In this document: piece after piece, positions 1-9,017 of the stretch
Layout of the letters: the number at the start of each line of letters is the position of its first letter
How positions within the stretch are numbered: position 1 is the first letter of the stretch
Source of the DNA: Bacilli bacterium PM5-9
GTDB taxonomy: Bacteria; Bacillota_I; Bacilli_A; JAJDGJ01
Direction of reading: 5' to 3'
Length of the DNA stretch: 41,098 nt
NCBI GenBank assembly: GCA_029893765.1
Contig: JARXZD010000012.1
Span: 1 to 41,098 of the forward strand
Notes under the pieces: model-generated
Seen by the model: only the letters and a program-made list of their open reading frames with translations
Database searches by the model: none
What the model was told of the DNA's origin: nothing
Position numbers and translations under genes: made by a program

Positions 1-9
1 CCCTTTCAT
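1..9 (-). CDS. 5' end of a divergent gene (first three codons only)
   Basis: On the minus strand an ATG at positions 9-7 is preceded by a strong Shine-Dalgarno (AGGAGGTG, complement of about 17-24) at ideal spacing, so a gene very probably begins here and runs out of the window to the left. Only Met-Lys-Gly is visible, so nothing can be said about its product. It is transcribed away from rimP. Confidence 0.55.
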
Positions 10-122
10 TGAGTAACACCTCCTAATAAAGATGTTACAATATTTAAGACAATTCCGAAAGTTATTACTTAAGACAATATCATAAATTAATCATATATTA
101 AATACCATAAAAATCTTAAACC

Positions 123-151
123 TTTACTTTATTATAAAAGTAAGGTATAAT
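123..151 (+). promoter_or_regulatory. promoter of the rimP-nusA-infB operon
   Basis: A TATAAT box at 146-151 is preceded by TTTACT at 123-128 with a 17-base spacer. It is the best sigma-A-like promoter ahead of rimP and would give a leader of about 55-60 bases before the start codon. Confidence 0.6.
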
Positions 152-169
152 ATATTTTATAGAAAAACT

Positions 170-187
170 GAGGGGTGCAAACCTCTC
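170..187 (+). promoter_or_regulatory. leader hairpin with GCAA tetraloop upstream of rimP
   Basis: GAGGGGT (170-176) pairs with ACCTCTC (181-187), seven pairs including one G-U, closed by a GCAA (GNRA-class) loop and followed by a T-rich run. It sits between the promoter and the rimP ribosome site, so it could act as a weak terminator/attenuator or as a 5' stabilising hairpin. The role is inference. Confidence 0.45.
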
Positions 188-215
188 TTTATTATATTTT
201 AAGGAAGGTGAGTAA

Positions 216-674
216 ATGCTTAATAAAATTGAAGAAGCTATTTTGCCAGCAATTAATAAAATGGAATTAACCTTATATGATATTGAATATGTTAAAGAAG
301 GTAATGAATATTATTTAAGAGTTTATTTAGATAGTCCAAAAGGAATAGATTTGGAAATGATTGTTAATGCATCAAAAGAAATATCTGATATTTTAGATGA
401 ATTAGATCCAATTCAAGATGAGTATATGTTAGAAGTATCATCTCCAGGTGCTGAAAAGCCATTAAAAACAATTGAACATTTTAATGAAGCACTTAATGAA
501 TATATTAGAATTGAAATGATTAATCCAAAAGATGGTATGGATGCAGTTGAAGGTTATTTAATTGAACTTGATGATAATTATTTGGTTATTGAATATTTAG
601 TAAAAACTGCTAAAAAACAAATAAAGATTGATTTTGAAAATGTAAAAAAAGCTAGATTAGCAATTAAGTTTTAG
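216..674 (+). CDS. rimP: ribosome maturation factor RimP
   Basis: RimP helps 30S ribosomal subunits mature in the cytoplasm. The 152-residue length is normal for the family. The N-terminal alpha/beta domain carries the characteristic LYDIEYVKEG and YYLRVYLD segments (about residues 19-39), then a DEYMLEVSSPGAEKPL stretch near residues 69-84 that matches the conserved LEVSSPGxxRPL motif. The C-terminal part is the SH3-like barrel. The start is supported by an AAGGAAGGTG ribosome site. It is the first gene of an operon in the order rimP-nusA-ylxR-ylxQ-infB-rbfA, the standard Firmicute arrangement, which makes the assignment secure. Confidence 0.95.
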   Translation: MLNKIEEAILPAINKMELTLYDIEYVKEGNEYYLRVYLDSPKGIDLEMIVNASKEISDILDELDPIQDEYMLEVSSPGAEKPLKTIEHFNEALNEYIRIEMINPKDGMDAVEGYLIELDDNYLVIEYLVKTAKKQIKIDFENVKKARLAIKF

Positions 675-690
675 AAAGGAAAAATGATTA

Positions 691-2166
691 ATGAAAGCAA
701 AAGATTTTATTAATGCTGTTGAGATTTTAGAAAAAGAACGTGGGATTCCAAAAGATGTAGTAGTGGAATCATTAAAGGAAGCATTAGAAAAAGCATATAA
801 AAAGAATTATGATACTGATGCAAATGTTGAGGTAATAATTGATCCTGATAAAGGAGATATTCAATTAGTTGAAAAAAGAGTTGTTGTTGATAACTTAGAT
901 GATGAAGAAACTGAGATTTTTATTGATGAAGCAAAAGAAATTAATGAAAACTATGAAATTGGCGATATTGTTGAAACAACTGTTGATGTTGAAGAATTTG
1001 GAAGGCTAGCTGCAATTCATGCTAAACAAGTAGTTAGACAAAAAATTAGAGAAGTTGAAAAAACAATGGTTTATGATGAATTTGTTCATAAGAAAGATGA
1101 TATTATTACTGGTGTTATTGATCGTGTTGAATCAAATTTTGCGATTATTGATTTAGGTAAAACTGGTGGTATTTTACCAATTACTAACCAGATTCCAAAT
1201 GAAAGATTATATGCTGGTTCAAAGATTAAAGTATATGTTGTTGATGTTGATAAATCAGCTAAAGGTGCACAAGTTGTTGTATCAAGAAGTGATTCAGGTT
1301 TTCTAAAAAGACTATTTGAAGCTGAAGTTCCAGATGTTTATGATGGAACAGTTGTTATCAAATCAATCGCTAGAGAAGCTGGTGATCGTTCAAAAATTGC
1401 TGTTTATTCTACTAAAGAAGGTGTTGATCCAATTGGTTCATGTATTGGGCCAAAAGGAACTCGTGTTCAAGCTGTATCTGAAGAAGTTTGTAATGAAAAA
1501 ATTGACATTGTTGAATATAGTGAGGATCCAGTAGTATTTATTACTAATACACTTGCACCATCTAAAGTTATTTCTGTTAATTTTGATGAAGAAAATAAAT
1601 CAGCGATTGTTGTTGTTGATGATGATCAATTATCATTAGCAATTGGTAAAAAAGGTCAAAATGTTCGTTTAGCTGTTAGACTAACTGGATTTAAAATTGA
1701 TATTAAATCATTAAGTGATGCAACTGAACAAGGTATTGAAATTCTAAATAATGGTAATGTAAACAATGATGTTGATGAAGAAGTTGTTAAACCTGCTGTT
1801 AATAAAAAACCTAAAAAACAAAAAGCTGCTGTTGAATTACCAACGGTTACTTTAGATGAGTTTGAAGAGGTTGATGAAGTTGAGGATAAACCAGTAGTTG
1901 ATATTGAAACATTACTTCAAGATATTAGAGAAGCAACTCCTAATAAAAAGGTTAAAATTAAAAAAGAAAAAACTGAAAAGAAAGAATCAAAAGAAGATGA
2001 AATTACTTTCTTAGACGTTGAAAAACCTAAAGAAGAGCCTGTTATTCCAATTTATACTGAAGAAGAGCTTGCTGAAATTAGAGCTGAAGAAGAAAAACAA
2101 AAAGAATTTGAAAATGAGTTCTATGATGACGTCGATTATGATGAATATGATAAATATTATGATTAA
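691..2166 (+). CDS. nusA: transcription termination/antitermination factor NusA
   Basis: NusA binds RNA polymerase and nascent RNA and modulates pausing and termination. In order, the protein has an N-terminal polymerase-binding domain (residues 1-~125), an S1 domain (~136-203), and two KH domains whose GXXG loops are visible as IGPKG near residue 252 and IGKKGQN near 318. After about residue 360 there is a long, very charged, acidic and Lys-rich tail ending in Asp/Tyr repeats. That tail makes the protein 491 residues, longer than Bacillus NusA (about 370); the tail looks disordered rather than like the AR repeats of enterobacterial NusA. The gene lies 16 bases after rimP. Confidence 0.96.
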   Translation: MKAKDFINAVEILEKERGIPKDVVVESLKEALEKAYKKNYDTDANVEVIIDPDKGDIQLVEKRVVVDNLDDEETEIFIDEAKEINENYEIGDIVETTVDVEEFGRLAAIHAKQVVRQKIREVEKTMVYDEFVHKKDDIITGVIDRVESNFAIIDLGKTGGILPITNQIPNERLYAGSKIKVYVVDVDKSAKGAQVVVSRSDSGFLKRLFEAEVPDVYDGTVVIKSIAREAGDRSKIAVYSTKEGVDPIGSCIGPKGTRVQAVSEEVCNEKIDIVEYSEDPVVFITNTLAPSKVISVNFDEENKSAIVVVDDDQLSLAIGKKGQNVRLAVRLTGFKIDIKSLSDATEQGIEILNNGNVNNDVDEEVVKPAVNKKPKKQKAAVELPTVTLDEFEEVDEVEDKPVVDIETLLQDIREATPNKKVKIKKEKTEKKESKEDEITFLDVEKPKEEPVIPIYTEEELAEIRAEEEKQKEFENEFYDDVDYDEYDKYYD

Positions 2167-2180
2167 GGTGGCGATAGATA

Positions 2181-2444
2181 ATGAAACAAAAGAAAATTCC
2201 TTTAAGAAAGTGTTTAGTTACTAGAGAACAATTTCCTAAAAAAGAATTAATTCGTGTTGTAGTTAATAAGGATAAAGAGGTTAATATTGATCTTAGTGGT
2301 AAAATGAATGGGCGTGGTGCTTATTTAAAACTTTCTAAAGAAAATATTGAGCTTGCTAAAAAAAGAAGTGTTCTTGAAAAAGAATTTCAAGTAAATGACT
2401 TGGATTATATCTATGATGAATTATTGGATTTAGCTGATGAATAG
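2181..2444 (+). CDS. ylxR: YlxR family RNA-binding protein (RnpM)
   Basis: This 87-residue basic protein belongs to the YlxR/DUF448 family. In Bacillus subtilis the family member has been renamed RnpM because it binds RNase P RNA and modulates its activity. Family marks are PLRKCLVTREQFPKKELIRV near the N-terminus and the GRGAY motif at residues 44-48. It sits in its conserved place between nusA and ylxQ and its end overlaps ylxQ by 8 bases, so the two are probably translationally coupled. Its activity here is inferred from the family. Confidence 0.92.
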   Translation: MKQKKIPLRKCLVTREQFPKKELIRVVVNKDKEVNIDLSGKMNGRGAYLKLSKENIELAKKRSVLEKEFQVNDLDYIYDELLDLADE

Positions 2445-2736
2445 TTGGCTTAATTCATTAAGTCTTGCTCAAAAGGCAAGAAAGGTAGCTCATGGTAAAA
2501 ATGTTTTAGAAAGCATAAGGTCTAGACAAGCATATTTAGTTTTAGTTGCTAGTGATGCTAGTGCTAATACTAAAAAACAAATGTTTGATAAATCAAGTTA
2601 TTATAATGTTACTTGTCTTGAAGTTGTTGATTCAATAACATTATCACATGCAGTTGGCAAGGTAGGTAGAATGTATCTTGCGATAACTGATGAAAATTTT
2701 GCAAAAATGATTTTAAATAAGTTAAAGGAGGAATAG
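2437..2736 (+). CDS. ylxQ: L7Ae-family RNA-binding protein YlxQ
   Basis: A 99-residue protein of the L7Ae/L30e/S12e fold (YlxQ, also called ribosomal protein L7Ae-like or RplGB). Members bind kink-turn RNA. The [18 protein letters not shown] segment near residues 31-49 is the typical core, and the C-terminal part contains [10 protein letters not shown] as expected for the family. It starts inside ylxR and ends one base before infB, in the canonical nusA-infB operon. The specific RNA target is not known from sequence. Confidence 0.9.
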   Translation: MNSWLNSLSLAQKARKVAHGKNVLESIRSRQAYLVLVASDASANTKKQMFDKSSYYNVTCLEVVDSITLSHAVGKVGRMYLAITDENFAKMILNKLKEE

Positions 2737-2737
2737 T

Positions 2738-4576
2738 ATGGCTAAAAAAAGAACAAATAAAAGAAATGAAAAGCAGCTAATTTCAAATATTCCAACTAAT
2801 ATTGAAAAAGAAGATGTACAAGAACAAGGGACGATTAATTATCAAGAAGGTATAACTTTAAATGAGTTGGCTAATAAAGTTGATAAGAATCCTGCCGAAA
2901 TTATTAAATTATTATTTATGCTTGGGCATATGGCTACAATTAATTCGTCATTAACTGATGAAATGGTTGAATTAATTTGTTTAGAGTATGGTTTAGAAGC
3001 TGTTAAACAAGCTGACTCAAGTGAAATAATGTTTGAAAATTATGATATTGTTGATGATGAAAAAGATTTAGTGCCAAGAAGTCCAATTATTACAATTATG
3101 GGGCATGTTGATCATGGTAAAACTACTTTATTGGATGCTATTAGAAAAACTAAAGTTATTGATGGTGAGTTTGGTGGAATTACTCAACATATTGGTGCTT
3201 ATCAAGTTACTCATAATGGACAAGATTTAACATTCTTAGATACACCTGGGCATGAGGCATTTACTGCAATGCGTGCTCGTGGTGCTAGTGTTACTGATAT
3301 TGTTATTATTGTGGTTGCAGCTGATGATGGGGTTATGCCTCAAACTAAAGAAGCAATTGACCATGCAAAGGTTGCTGGTGTACCAATTGTTGTAGCAATT
3401 AATAAAATGGATAAAGAAGGAGCTAATCCTGATCGTGTTATGTCAGAGATGAGTGAATATGGATTAATGCCTGAAGAATGGGGTGGCGATACAATTTATA
3501 AGCAAATCGCTGCTAAACCTGGAACAGGAATTACTGATTTATTAGAAACTTTATTAATTGTTTCAGAAATGTTAGAGTTAAAAGCAAATCCAAATAGATA
3601 TGCTTATGGAACTGTAATTGAAGCAAAACTTGATAAAGGTAAAGGTGTTGTTTCAACTTTATTAGTTGAAAATGGAACACTTAGAGTTGGAGATCCAATT
3701 GTTGTTGGTAATTCGTTTGGTAAAGTTCGCCAAATGTATGATGATATGGGACAATTAGTTAAAAGTGCTAAGCCAAGTACACCAGTTGAAATTACTGGAT
3801 TAAATGATGTTCCAGAGGCTGGTGAAAAATTCATGGCTTTTGAAACTGAAAAAATTGCTCGTACTATTGGTGAAAAAAGATATTCAAAAATGTTAGATGA
3901 TCAAAGAAGACAAAGTGCTGCTTTATCATTAGATGATTTATCTCGTCAAATTAAAGAAGGTGAGATTAAAGAAATAAATGTTATTATTAAGGCTGATGTT
4001 AGTGGTTCAGCTGAGGCAATTAAAGCAACTTTAGAAAAAATTGATATTGAGGGTGTTAGGGTTAATGTTGTACGTTCAAGTGCTGGAGCTATTTCTGAAT
4101 CGGATGTTTTATTAGCTCAAGCTAGTAATTCAATTATTTATGGATTCAATGTTAGACCGATTGCTGTTGTAAGACAAAAAGCTGAAGAAGAAGGCGTACA
4201 AATAAGGCTTCATAATATCATTTATAAAATTGTTGAAGAACTTGAAGATGCAATGAAAGGTATGTTAGATCCTGATATTGTAGAAAAAGTTACTGGACAA
4301 GCTGAAGTTAGACAAACATTTAAAGTAAGTAAAATTGGTACAATCGCTGGATGTTATGTTACTGAAGGTTCAATTGTACGTGATTCAAAAGTTAGATTAA
4401 TTAGAGATGGTGTTGTTATTTATGATGGTGAACTTGCTTCATTAAAAAGATTTAAGGATGAGGCTAAAGAAGTTTCTTCTGGATATGAATGTGGTATTAC
4501 TATTGAAAACTTTAATGATGTTAAAGAAGGAGATATCATTGAAGGATATATTATGGAAGAGGTTAGTAAGTATTAA
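2738..4576 (+). CDS. infB: translation initiation factor IF-2
   Basis: IF-2 is the GTPase that brings initiator fMet-tRNA to the 30S subunit and promotes 70S assembly. The protein has a short N-terminal region with an IF2_N-like helix bundle (about residues 35-90), the G domain with GHVDHGKT (122-129), DTPGHE (168-173) and NKMD (222-225), then domain II and the C-terminal domains III/IV. At 612 residues it lacks the long charged N-terminal extension of many bacterial IF-2 proteins, as is common in compact low-GC lineages. AAAGGAGGAAT precedes the ATG. Its stop codon shares one base with the rbfA start. Confidence 0.97.
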   Translation: MAKKRTNKRNEKQLISNIPTNIEKEDVQEQGTINYQEGITLNELANKVDKNPAEIIKLLFMLGHMATINSSLTDEMVELICLEYGLEAVKQADSSEIMFENYDIVDDEKDLVPRSPIITIMGHVDHGKTTLLDAIRKTKVIDGEFGGITQHIGAYQVTHNGQDLTFLDTPGHEAFTAMRARGASVTDIVIIVVAADDGVMPQTKEAIDHAKVAGVPIVVAINKMDKEGANPDRVMSEMSEYGLMPEEWGGDTIYKQIAAKPGTGITDLLETLLIVSEMLELKANPNRYAYGTVIEAKLDKGKGVVSTLLVENGTLRVGDPIVVGNSFGKVRQMYDDMGQLVKSAKPSTPVEITGLNDVPEAGEKFMAFETEKIARTIGEKRYSKMLDDQRRQSAALSLDDLSRQIKEGEIKEINVIIKADVSGSAEAIKATLEKIDIEGVRVNVVRSSAGAISESDVLLAQASNSIIYGFNVRPIAVVRQKAEEEGVQIRLHNIIYKIVEELEDAMKGMLDPDIVEKVTGQAEVRQTFKVSKIGTIAGCYVTEGSIVRDSKVRLIRDGVVIYDGELASLKRFKDEAKEVSSGYECGITIENFNDVKEGDIIEGYIMEEVSKY

Positions 4577-4917
4577 TGGCTGAAAAGAAAGTTGAAAGGC
4601 TTCGCCAAATCTTATTAAAAGAAATATCACAAATTGTTCAGTATGAAATGAAAGACAACAAGATTGGTTTTATTACTATTACTGATGTTAAACTAACTAA
4701 TGATTTATCACAAGCAACGGTATTTGTTAATTTCTTGGGTTCTGATAATCGTGAGCAGGCTGGTATGGATGTTCTAAAAAAATCAAAAGGATTTATTAGA
4801 AGTGAACTTGCTAAGCGTTTAACGATTAGAAAAGCTCCTGATTTAAAATTCGAACTTGATAAATCTCTTGAAAAAGGTAATAGAATTGATGAAATTCTAA
4901 GAAGTTTAAATAAATAA
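4576..4917 (+). CDS. rbfA: 30S ribosome-binding factor RbfA
   Basis: RbfA is a KH-type cold-shock protein that binds the 30S subunit and helps 16S rRNA 5'-end maturation. It has 113 residues, a normal length. The ISQIVQYEMKDNKIGFITITDVKLTNDL region and the RKAPDLKFELDKSLEKGNRI stretch near the C-terminus are typical. Its ATG overlaps the infB stop by one base, indicating tight coupling. It is the last gene of the operon; truB and ribF, which often follow, are absent and a terminator lies directly downstream. Confidence 0.95.
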   Translation: MAEKKVERLRQILLKEISQIVQYEMKDNKIGFITITDVKLTNDLSQATVFVNFLGSDNREQAGMDVLKKSKGFIRSELAKRLTIRKAPDLKFELDKSLEKGNRIDEILRSLNK

Positions 4918-4923
4918 AAAATT

Positions 4924-4954
4924 ATCACAATCTATATTAGGTTGTGATTTTTTT
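4924..4954 (+). terminator. intrinsic terminator of the rimP-rbfA operon
   Basis: ATCACAATC (4924-4932) pairs with GGTTGTGAT (4940-4948), nine pairs with one wobble around a 7-base loop, followed by six or more T residues. It lies 6 bases after the rbfA stop codon. Confidence 0.85.
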
Positions 4955-5018
4955 GTTTGTATATTCATAATAAAATATGTTAAAGTACACTTGTCATCTA
5001 TTCTTGCGAAAACAAACA

Positions 5019-5038
5019 TGTTATAATGAGAGTATAAT
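5019..5038 (+). promoter_or_regulatory. extended -10 promoter of the restriction-modification operon
   Basis: TGTTATAAT at 5019-5027 is an extended -10 element. A second TATAAT lies at 5033-5038, very close to the first gene. No good -35 is found at 17 bases, which is tolerable for an extended -10 promoter. Either box would drive the AbiH-like gene and, through overlaps, hsdM, hsdS and hsdR. Confidence 0.5.
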
Positions 5039-5056
5039 TTTTTAGGGAGAATGCAA

Positions 5057-7411
5057 ATGGAAGAAAAAAGGAAAAAAAGATTTATAGTAATTGGTAATGG
5101 ATTTGATGCAAGTTTAGGAATAAAAAGTTCATATTCTGATTTTATGAAATATATAATAAATCAAAAAGAATTAAGGACTAATGAAGAAATATATACATAT
5201 AACAAACTTTTTGTTCAAGATTATAATGGAGAACAGCTAAATTGGTGTGATTTCGAATTGATGTTTGAAAATCAAATGATAGAATTAAATGAAAAAAATG
5301 ATAGTACAAATAATAAAATACAGAATATATATCAAATAAAAAAACTAAACGAAGATATAAGAAAACTTGAATTTACTTTTCTAGGTTACATTAAAAAAGA
5401 GTATGAAAAATGGCATCATAACATTATTAGTGGAAATAAAAAAGTAAATAAATTTTATGTTGATTTATTTAAGGAAGAAGAAAATATATTCATTTCATTT
5501 AATTATACGAATTCATTAGATAGCATTGATAAAATTTATAAGAGTCAAACTCATGGTGAATTAAATAAAGGGTTGTTCACTAATGATGATTTAAAAAATG
5601 TTTTTCAAGTACACGGCTCACTAAACGATGGCAATATAGTATTTGGTGGTGGTTTTTCTGGAGACGATATCGTAGATAAAATTTGCTTGCCAGGTACAAC
5701 AGATAATGATAAATTGGTTAGAATTAAAGGGGATTCATCTCTTGCAAGTAAAAGAAATGAAATAATGGATTTAATTGAATTCGAGCAAAAAATAGATTTA
5801 TATATATTGGGTCATTCATTAATTGGAAGCGATTTCGCTTTTTTAAAACCAATGTTTGAAAAAGCGGAAAAGGTTTTTCTTTTTTATTTTAATGATGATT
5901 ATAAATCAAAAATGCAATTCATTATTAAAACTATGGGAAAAAAATATGCTGAAAAAATAAATTTAGTTCCGTTTTTTGATATTCTAATTGATAATATGGA
6001 TGAAAAAAAGGTGTTAACAATAGATGATTATAATGCATTATATAATGTTTTTAAGTTTCCAGTACCAATGTATAACAACTCTGTTATAGATGAATTTAGC
6101 AATTTTGAATTATTACCAAATAGTTTTGTTTTTAATAAAATTGAAAATTTCAAAATTGAAAGAAAACACGATGCTAAAATTATTTTAAAAACTTTAAGTG
6201 ATATAGATATAAAAAATGTAAAATTTAATGAAGATCTTAGCATTATATTAAAGAATATAAACGAGTTGGATATACTATCTAATCTATTTGATAATGAAGT
6301 TTTCAAGAAAGCATTAAGTTTAACAAGAAATCTTGAAATAAGTAATTGTAATATAAGTATAAATAAATTTATTAATATCATAGATAAAGTTAATCAAATA
6401 GAAAATCTTAAATTAGAAAAAAATATATTTGAATTAGATAAAAGTGAAAAAATAGATTTATCATACTTTTCGAGGTTAAATATAGTAGATATTGTTGATA
6501 ATTCATTGCTTTCAAATGACATAGAAATAGAGAATATATTATTAGAGTTTGAATTGACTAACCCTGCTAATGAGATTATTGATATTAATTTTTCTAATAA
6601 TGAAAATATTAAATTAAGCAAAGAATTATATTCAAGATTACCAAGCGCAAAAAATATTATACTATCAGTTTCAGAGGAAATTGATAGAATTATATTGCCA
6701 AAAGCGGAATATGTGGAACTACTAAGTAATGAGTTAAATCTAAGCAAACCACCAGTACCGACAGTTGATATGATGATTTTTTCTGATAATATTGAGTATG
6801 TTAGTGTAACTGGAGTGAAAATCGAAAAAAAGAAACTTTCTGAAATAGTTTCATTGAATAATAATTCAAAAATATTTCCTTCATTAAAAAATATTGAATT
6901 AAATGATGTTTTTGATAAGTGTGATTTTGAAGTCGATATATTCTGTGATATTTTTAAAAATGATCCGTATATAAGTATTGATGGCGAAAAGAAAGCTTTT
7001 AGAAATATTATTGAAAAAAACATAAACAATGAAAAGGTAAGTTTTGAACAAGAACCTAAGCAAAATGGATCAACAAGTAACGAAGTAACAAATACTCCAA
7101 AAGTTACAAAAAATCAATTATTGCTGAGTAAAGATTTAAATGATAAGTCAATTAAATTAATTGAGGAATATTCAATGTTACTTGCTATTGATTATGATGC
7201 TTTATTTTACTTTATAAAAAACTATAACTTTAATAGTGATGATATTCAAGAGGGATATGCAGAGTTAAAGGATAGTAGTTCAATTAGTGAATATAATAAA
7301 AAAACAAAAAAAGAGTTAAGTAAATTAGAATATTATAGTTTATTGAAAAATGAGTGTAACAATCTAGCTGAAAAAATAAAAAACGAAATGGAGAACAAAA
7401 ATGACAAATAA
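5057..7411 (+). CDS. AbiH-like protein with an HsdR-like C-terminal domain
   Basis: The N-terminal ~290 residues match the AbiH abortive-infection family: VIGNGFD at residues 11-17, SYSDF, WCDFE at 63-67, ISFNYTN near 147, VHGSLND near 185 and YILGHSL near 249. Residues ~330-650 hold Asn/Ile/Leu-rich strands at semi-regular spacing, suggesting a leucine-rich-repeat-like solenoid. Residues ~696-775 align with the C-terminal end of HsdR from this operon (about 31 of 78 columns identical). The ATG at 5057 is preferred over 5051 because GGGAG lies 7 bases before it but only 1 base before 5051. The stop overlaps hsdM by 11 bases. AbiH proteins are phage-exclusion proteins of unsettled mechanism; the link to the restriction complex is inference. 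Confidence 0.75.
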   Translation: MEEKRKKRFIVIGNGFDASLGIKSSYSDFMKYIINQKELRTNEEIYTYNKLFVQDYNGEQLNWCDFELMFENQMIELNEKNDSTNNKIQNIYQIKKLNEDIRKLEFTFLGYIKKEYEKWHHNIISGNKKVNKFYVDLFKEEENIFISFNYTNSLDSIDKIYKSQTHGELNKGLFTNDDLKNVFQVHGSLNDGNIVFGGGFSGDDIVDKICLPGTTDNDKLVRIKGDSSLASKRNEIMDLIEFEQKIDLYILGHSLIGSDFAFLKPMFEKAEKVFLFYFNDDYKSKMQFIIKTMGKKYAEKINLVPFFDILIDNMDEKKVLTIDDYNALYNVFKFPVPMYNNSVIDEFSNFELLPNSFVFNKIENFKIERKHDAKIILKTLSDIDIKNVKFNEDLSIILKNINELDILSNLFDNEVFKKALSLTRNLEISNCNISINKFINIIDKVNQIENLKLEKNIFELDKSEKIDLSYFSRLNIVDIVDNSLLSNDIEIENILLEFELTNPANEIIDINFSNNENIKLSKELYSRLPSAKNIILSVSEEIDRIILPKAEYVELLSNELNLSKPPVPTVDMMIFSDNIEYVSVTGVKIEKKKLSEIVSLNNNSKIFPSLKNIELNDVFDKCDFEVDIFCDIFKNDPYISIDGEKKAFRNIIEKNINNEKVSFEQEPKQNGSTSNEVTNTPKVTKNQLLLSKDLNDKSIKLIEEYSMLLAIDYDALFYFIKNYNFNSDDIQEGYAELKDSSSISEYNKKTKKELSKLEYYSLLKNECNNLAEKIKNEMENKNDK
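7142..7387 (+). other. segment coding a C-terminal domain shared with HsdR
   Basis: This part of the AbiH-like gene (DK... to ...AEKI) aligns with 12991-13224 of hsdR. Shared landmarks in order are DK-x2-K, AL-x-Y, NYN-x-N, ELKD, EY, SKL-x-Y and N-x-LA-x2-I, with one single-residue gap. In HsdR proteins the C-terminal helical region contacts the methylase core, so the segment may be a docking module. Homology is seen by eye; function is inference. Confidence 0.7.
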
Positions 7412-9017
7412 TAATCAAGTACAAGAATTAAAACAAGCATTATGGAGCTCGGCTGATGTTTTAAGATCAAAAATGGATGCAAATGAGTATAAAAATTATT
7501 TATTAGGATTAATATTTTATAAATATTTATCGGATAAAATGTTATACTATATAGCTGATATTTTAGAAAGCCCAACAGATGATTTAGAAGATGCACAAAA
7601 TCAGTATGAAAATGCAATGAGTGATGAAAAAATTAGGGATATCCTTAAAGACGAGTTACTTGATGAGTTTAAGTTTGTTATAAAACCTGAGCATACATAT
7701 ACTTCATTAATAAATGATATCAATATTGGTGAATTTGAAACTGCAAACTTAAAACAGGCTTTTACTGATATCCAAAACTCTGATGAAATATATGAAGGTT
7801 TATTTGAAGATGTAGATTTGTATTCAAAAAAACTTGGAGCAACTCCACAAAAAATTAACGATAGTATATCTGAAGTAATGAAGAAATTAGTTAATTTGGA
7901 TGTAGCCGGAAGTAATAGGGATATACTTGGTGATGCATATGAACTTTTAATTGGATTATTTGCAGGTGAATCTGGAAAAAAAGCTGGGGAGTTCTACACA
8001 CCACAATCTGTTGCGAAACTAATGACAAGAATTGTTTTAAGTGGAAAAGAAGATAAGAGAGGATTTAGCGTGTATGATGCGGCAATGGGATCAGGTTCGC
8101 TAATGTTAAATGCGAAAAAATATTCAAATCAACCAAACACTATTAGATATTATGGACAGGAATTAAATACATCAACATATAACTTAGCAAGAATGAATAT
8201 GATTTTACATGGTGTAGCAAGAGGTGAACAACATTTACATAATGCTGATACACTTGATCAAGACTGGCCAGTTGAAGAACCAACAAATTTTGATGCAGTT
8301 TTGATGAATCCACCTTATTCATCAAATTGGAAAGCAGAAAAAGGATCGCTTGATGATCCACGATTTGCTCCTTATGGTGTTTTAGCACCTAAATCTAAAG
8401 CTGATTTTGCTTTCTTATTGCATGGTTATTATCATTTAAAAGATGATGGTGTAATGGCTATCGTACTTCCTCATGGAGTATTATTTAGAGGTGCATCAGA
8501 AGGTAAAATTAGAGAAGTGTTGCTTGACAATGGTGGAATAGATGCTGTAATTGGGCTTCCTGCAAATATATTTTTTAATACAAGTATTCCAACAACTATT
8601 ATAATTTTAAAAAAGAATAAAGATAATAAAAGTGTTTTATTCATAGATGCCTCAACTTTTTATGAAAAATCTGGGAAACAAAATGATTTAAAAGAGGAAC
8701 ACATTGATGAAATACTTGAATTATATTTTAATAGAGAAAACGTTGATAAAAAAGCTTATTTAGCAACTTATGAAGAAATAAAGGATAATGATTTTAATCT
8801 TAACATACCTAGATATGTTGATACTTTTGAAGAAGAAGAGGACATAAAATTAAGTGAAATATCAACAGAAATAATTGAAATTGATAAAGAAATAAGTAAA
8901 ATAGAGAGTGAATTGATTAAATCATTAAATGAGTTAGTTGGTACAAATGGTGAAGATGATAAAGAATTGCAATTATTTATTAAAAATATAATGAAAAATG
9001 GTGATAATAATGGATAA
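7401..9017 (+). CDS. hsdM: type I restriction-modification system methylase subunit HsdM
   Basis: HsdM is the N6-adenine methyltransferase subunit; with HsdS it forms the M2S methylase, and with HsdR the restriction complex. The protein has the N-terminal helical HsdM_N domain (about 1-160), the conserved [13 protein letters not shown] segment, the SAM-binding motif [12 protein letters not shown] (from D226) and the catalytic NPPY at 303-306. The C-terminal ~60 residues are a charged helical region expected to contact HsdS. At 538 residues it is normal in size. Its start overlaps the AbiH-like gene by 11 bases and its end overlaps hsdS, so all three should be co-translated. Confidence 0.97.
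   Translation: MTNNNQVQELKQALWSSADVLRSKMDANEYKNYLLGLIFYKYLSDKMLYYIADILESPTDDLEDAQNQYENAMSDEKIRDILKDELLDEFKFVIKPEHTYTSLINDINIGEFETANLKQAFTDIQNSDEIYEGLFEDVDLYSKKLGATPQKINDSISEVMKKLVNLDVAGSNRDILGDAYELLIGLFAGESGKKAGEFYTPQSVAKLMTRIVLSGKEDKRGFSVYDAAMGSGSLMLNAKKYSNQPNTIRYYGQELNTSTYNLARMNMILHGVARGEQHLHNADTLDQDWPVEEPTNFDAVLMNPPYSSNWKAEKGSLDDPRFAPYGVLAPKSKADFAFLLHGYYHLKDDGVMAIVLPHGVLFRGASEGKIREVLLDNGGIDAVIGLPANIFFNTSIPTTIIILKKNKDNKSVLFIDASTFYEKSGKQNDLKEEHIDEILELYFNRENVDKKAYLATYEEIKDNDFNLNIPRYVDTFEEEEDIKLSEISTEIIEIDKEISKIESELIKSLNELVGTNGEDDKELQLFIKNIMKNGDNNG

Noticed and set aside
5004-5027. -35 box TTGCGA for the restriction operon promoter
   Set aside because: It stands only 12 bases from the first TATAAT and 23 from the second, both outside the usual range.
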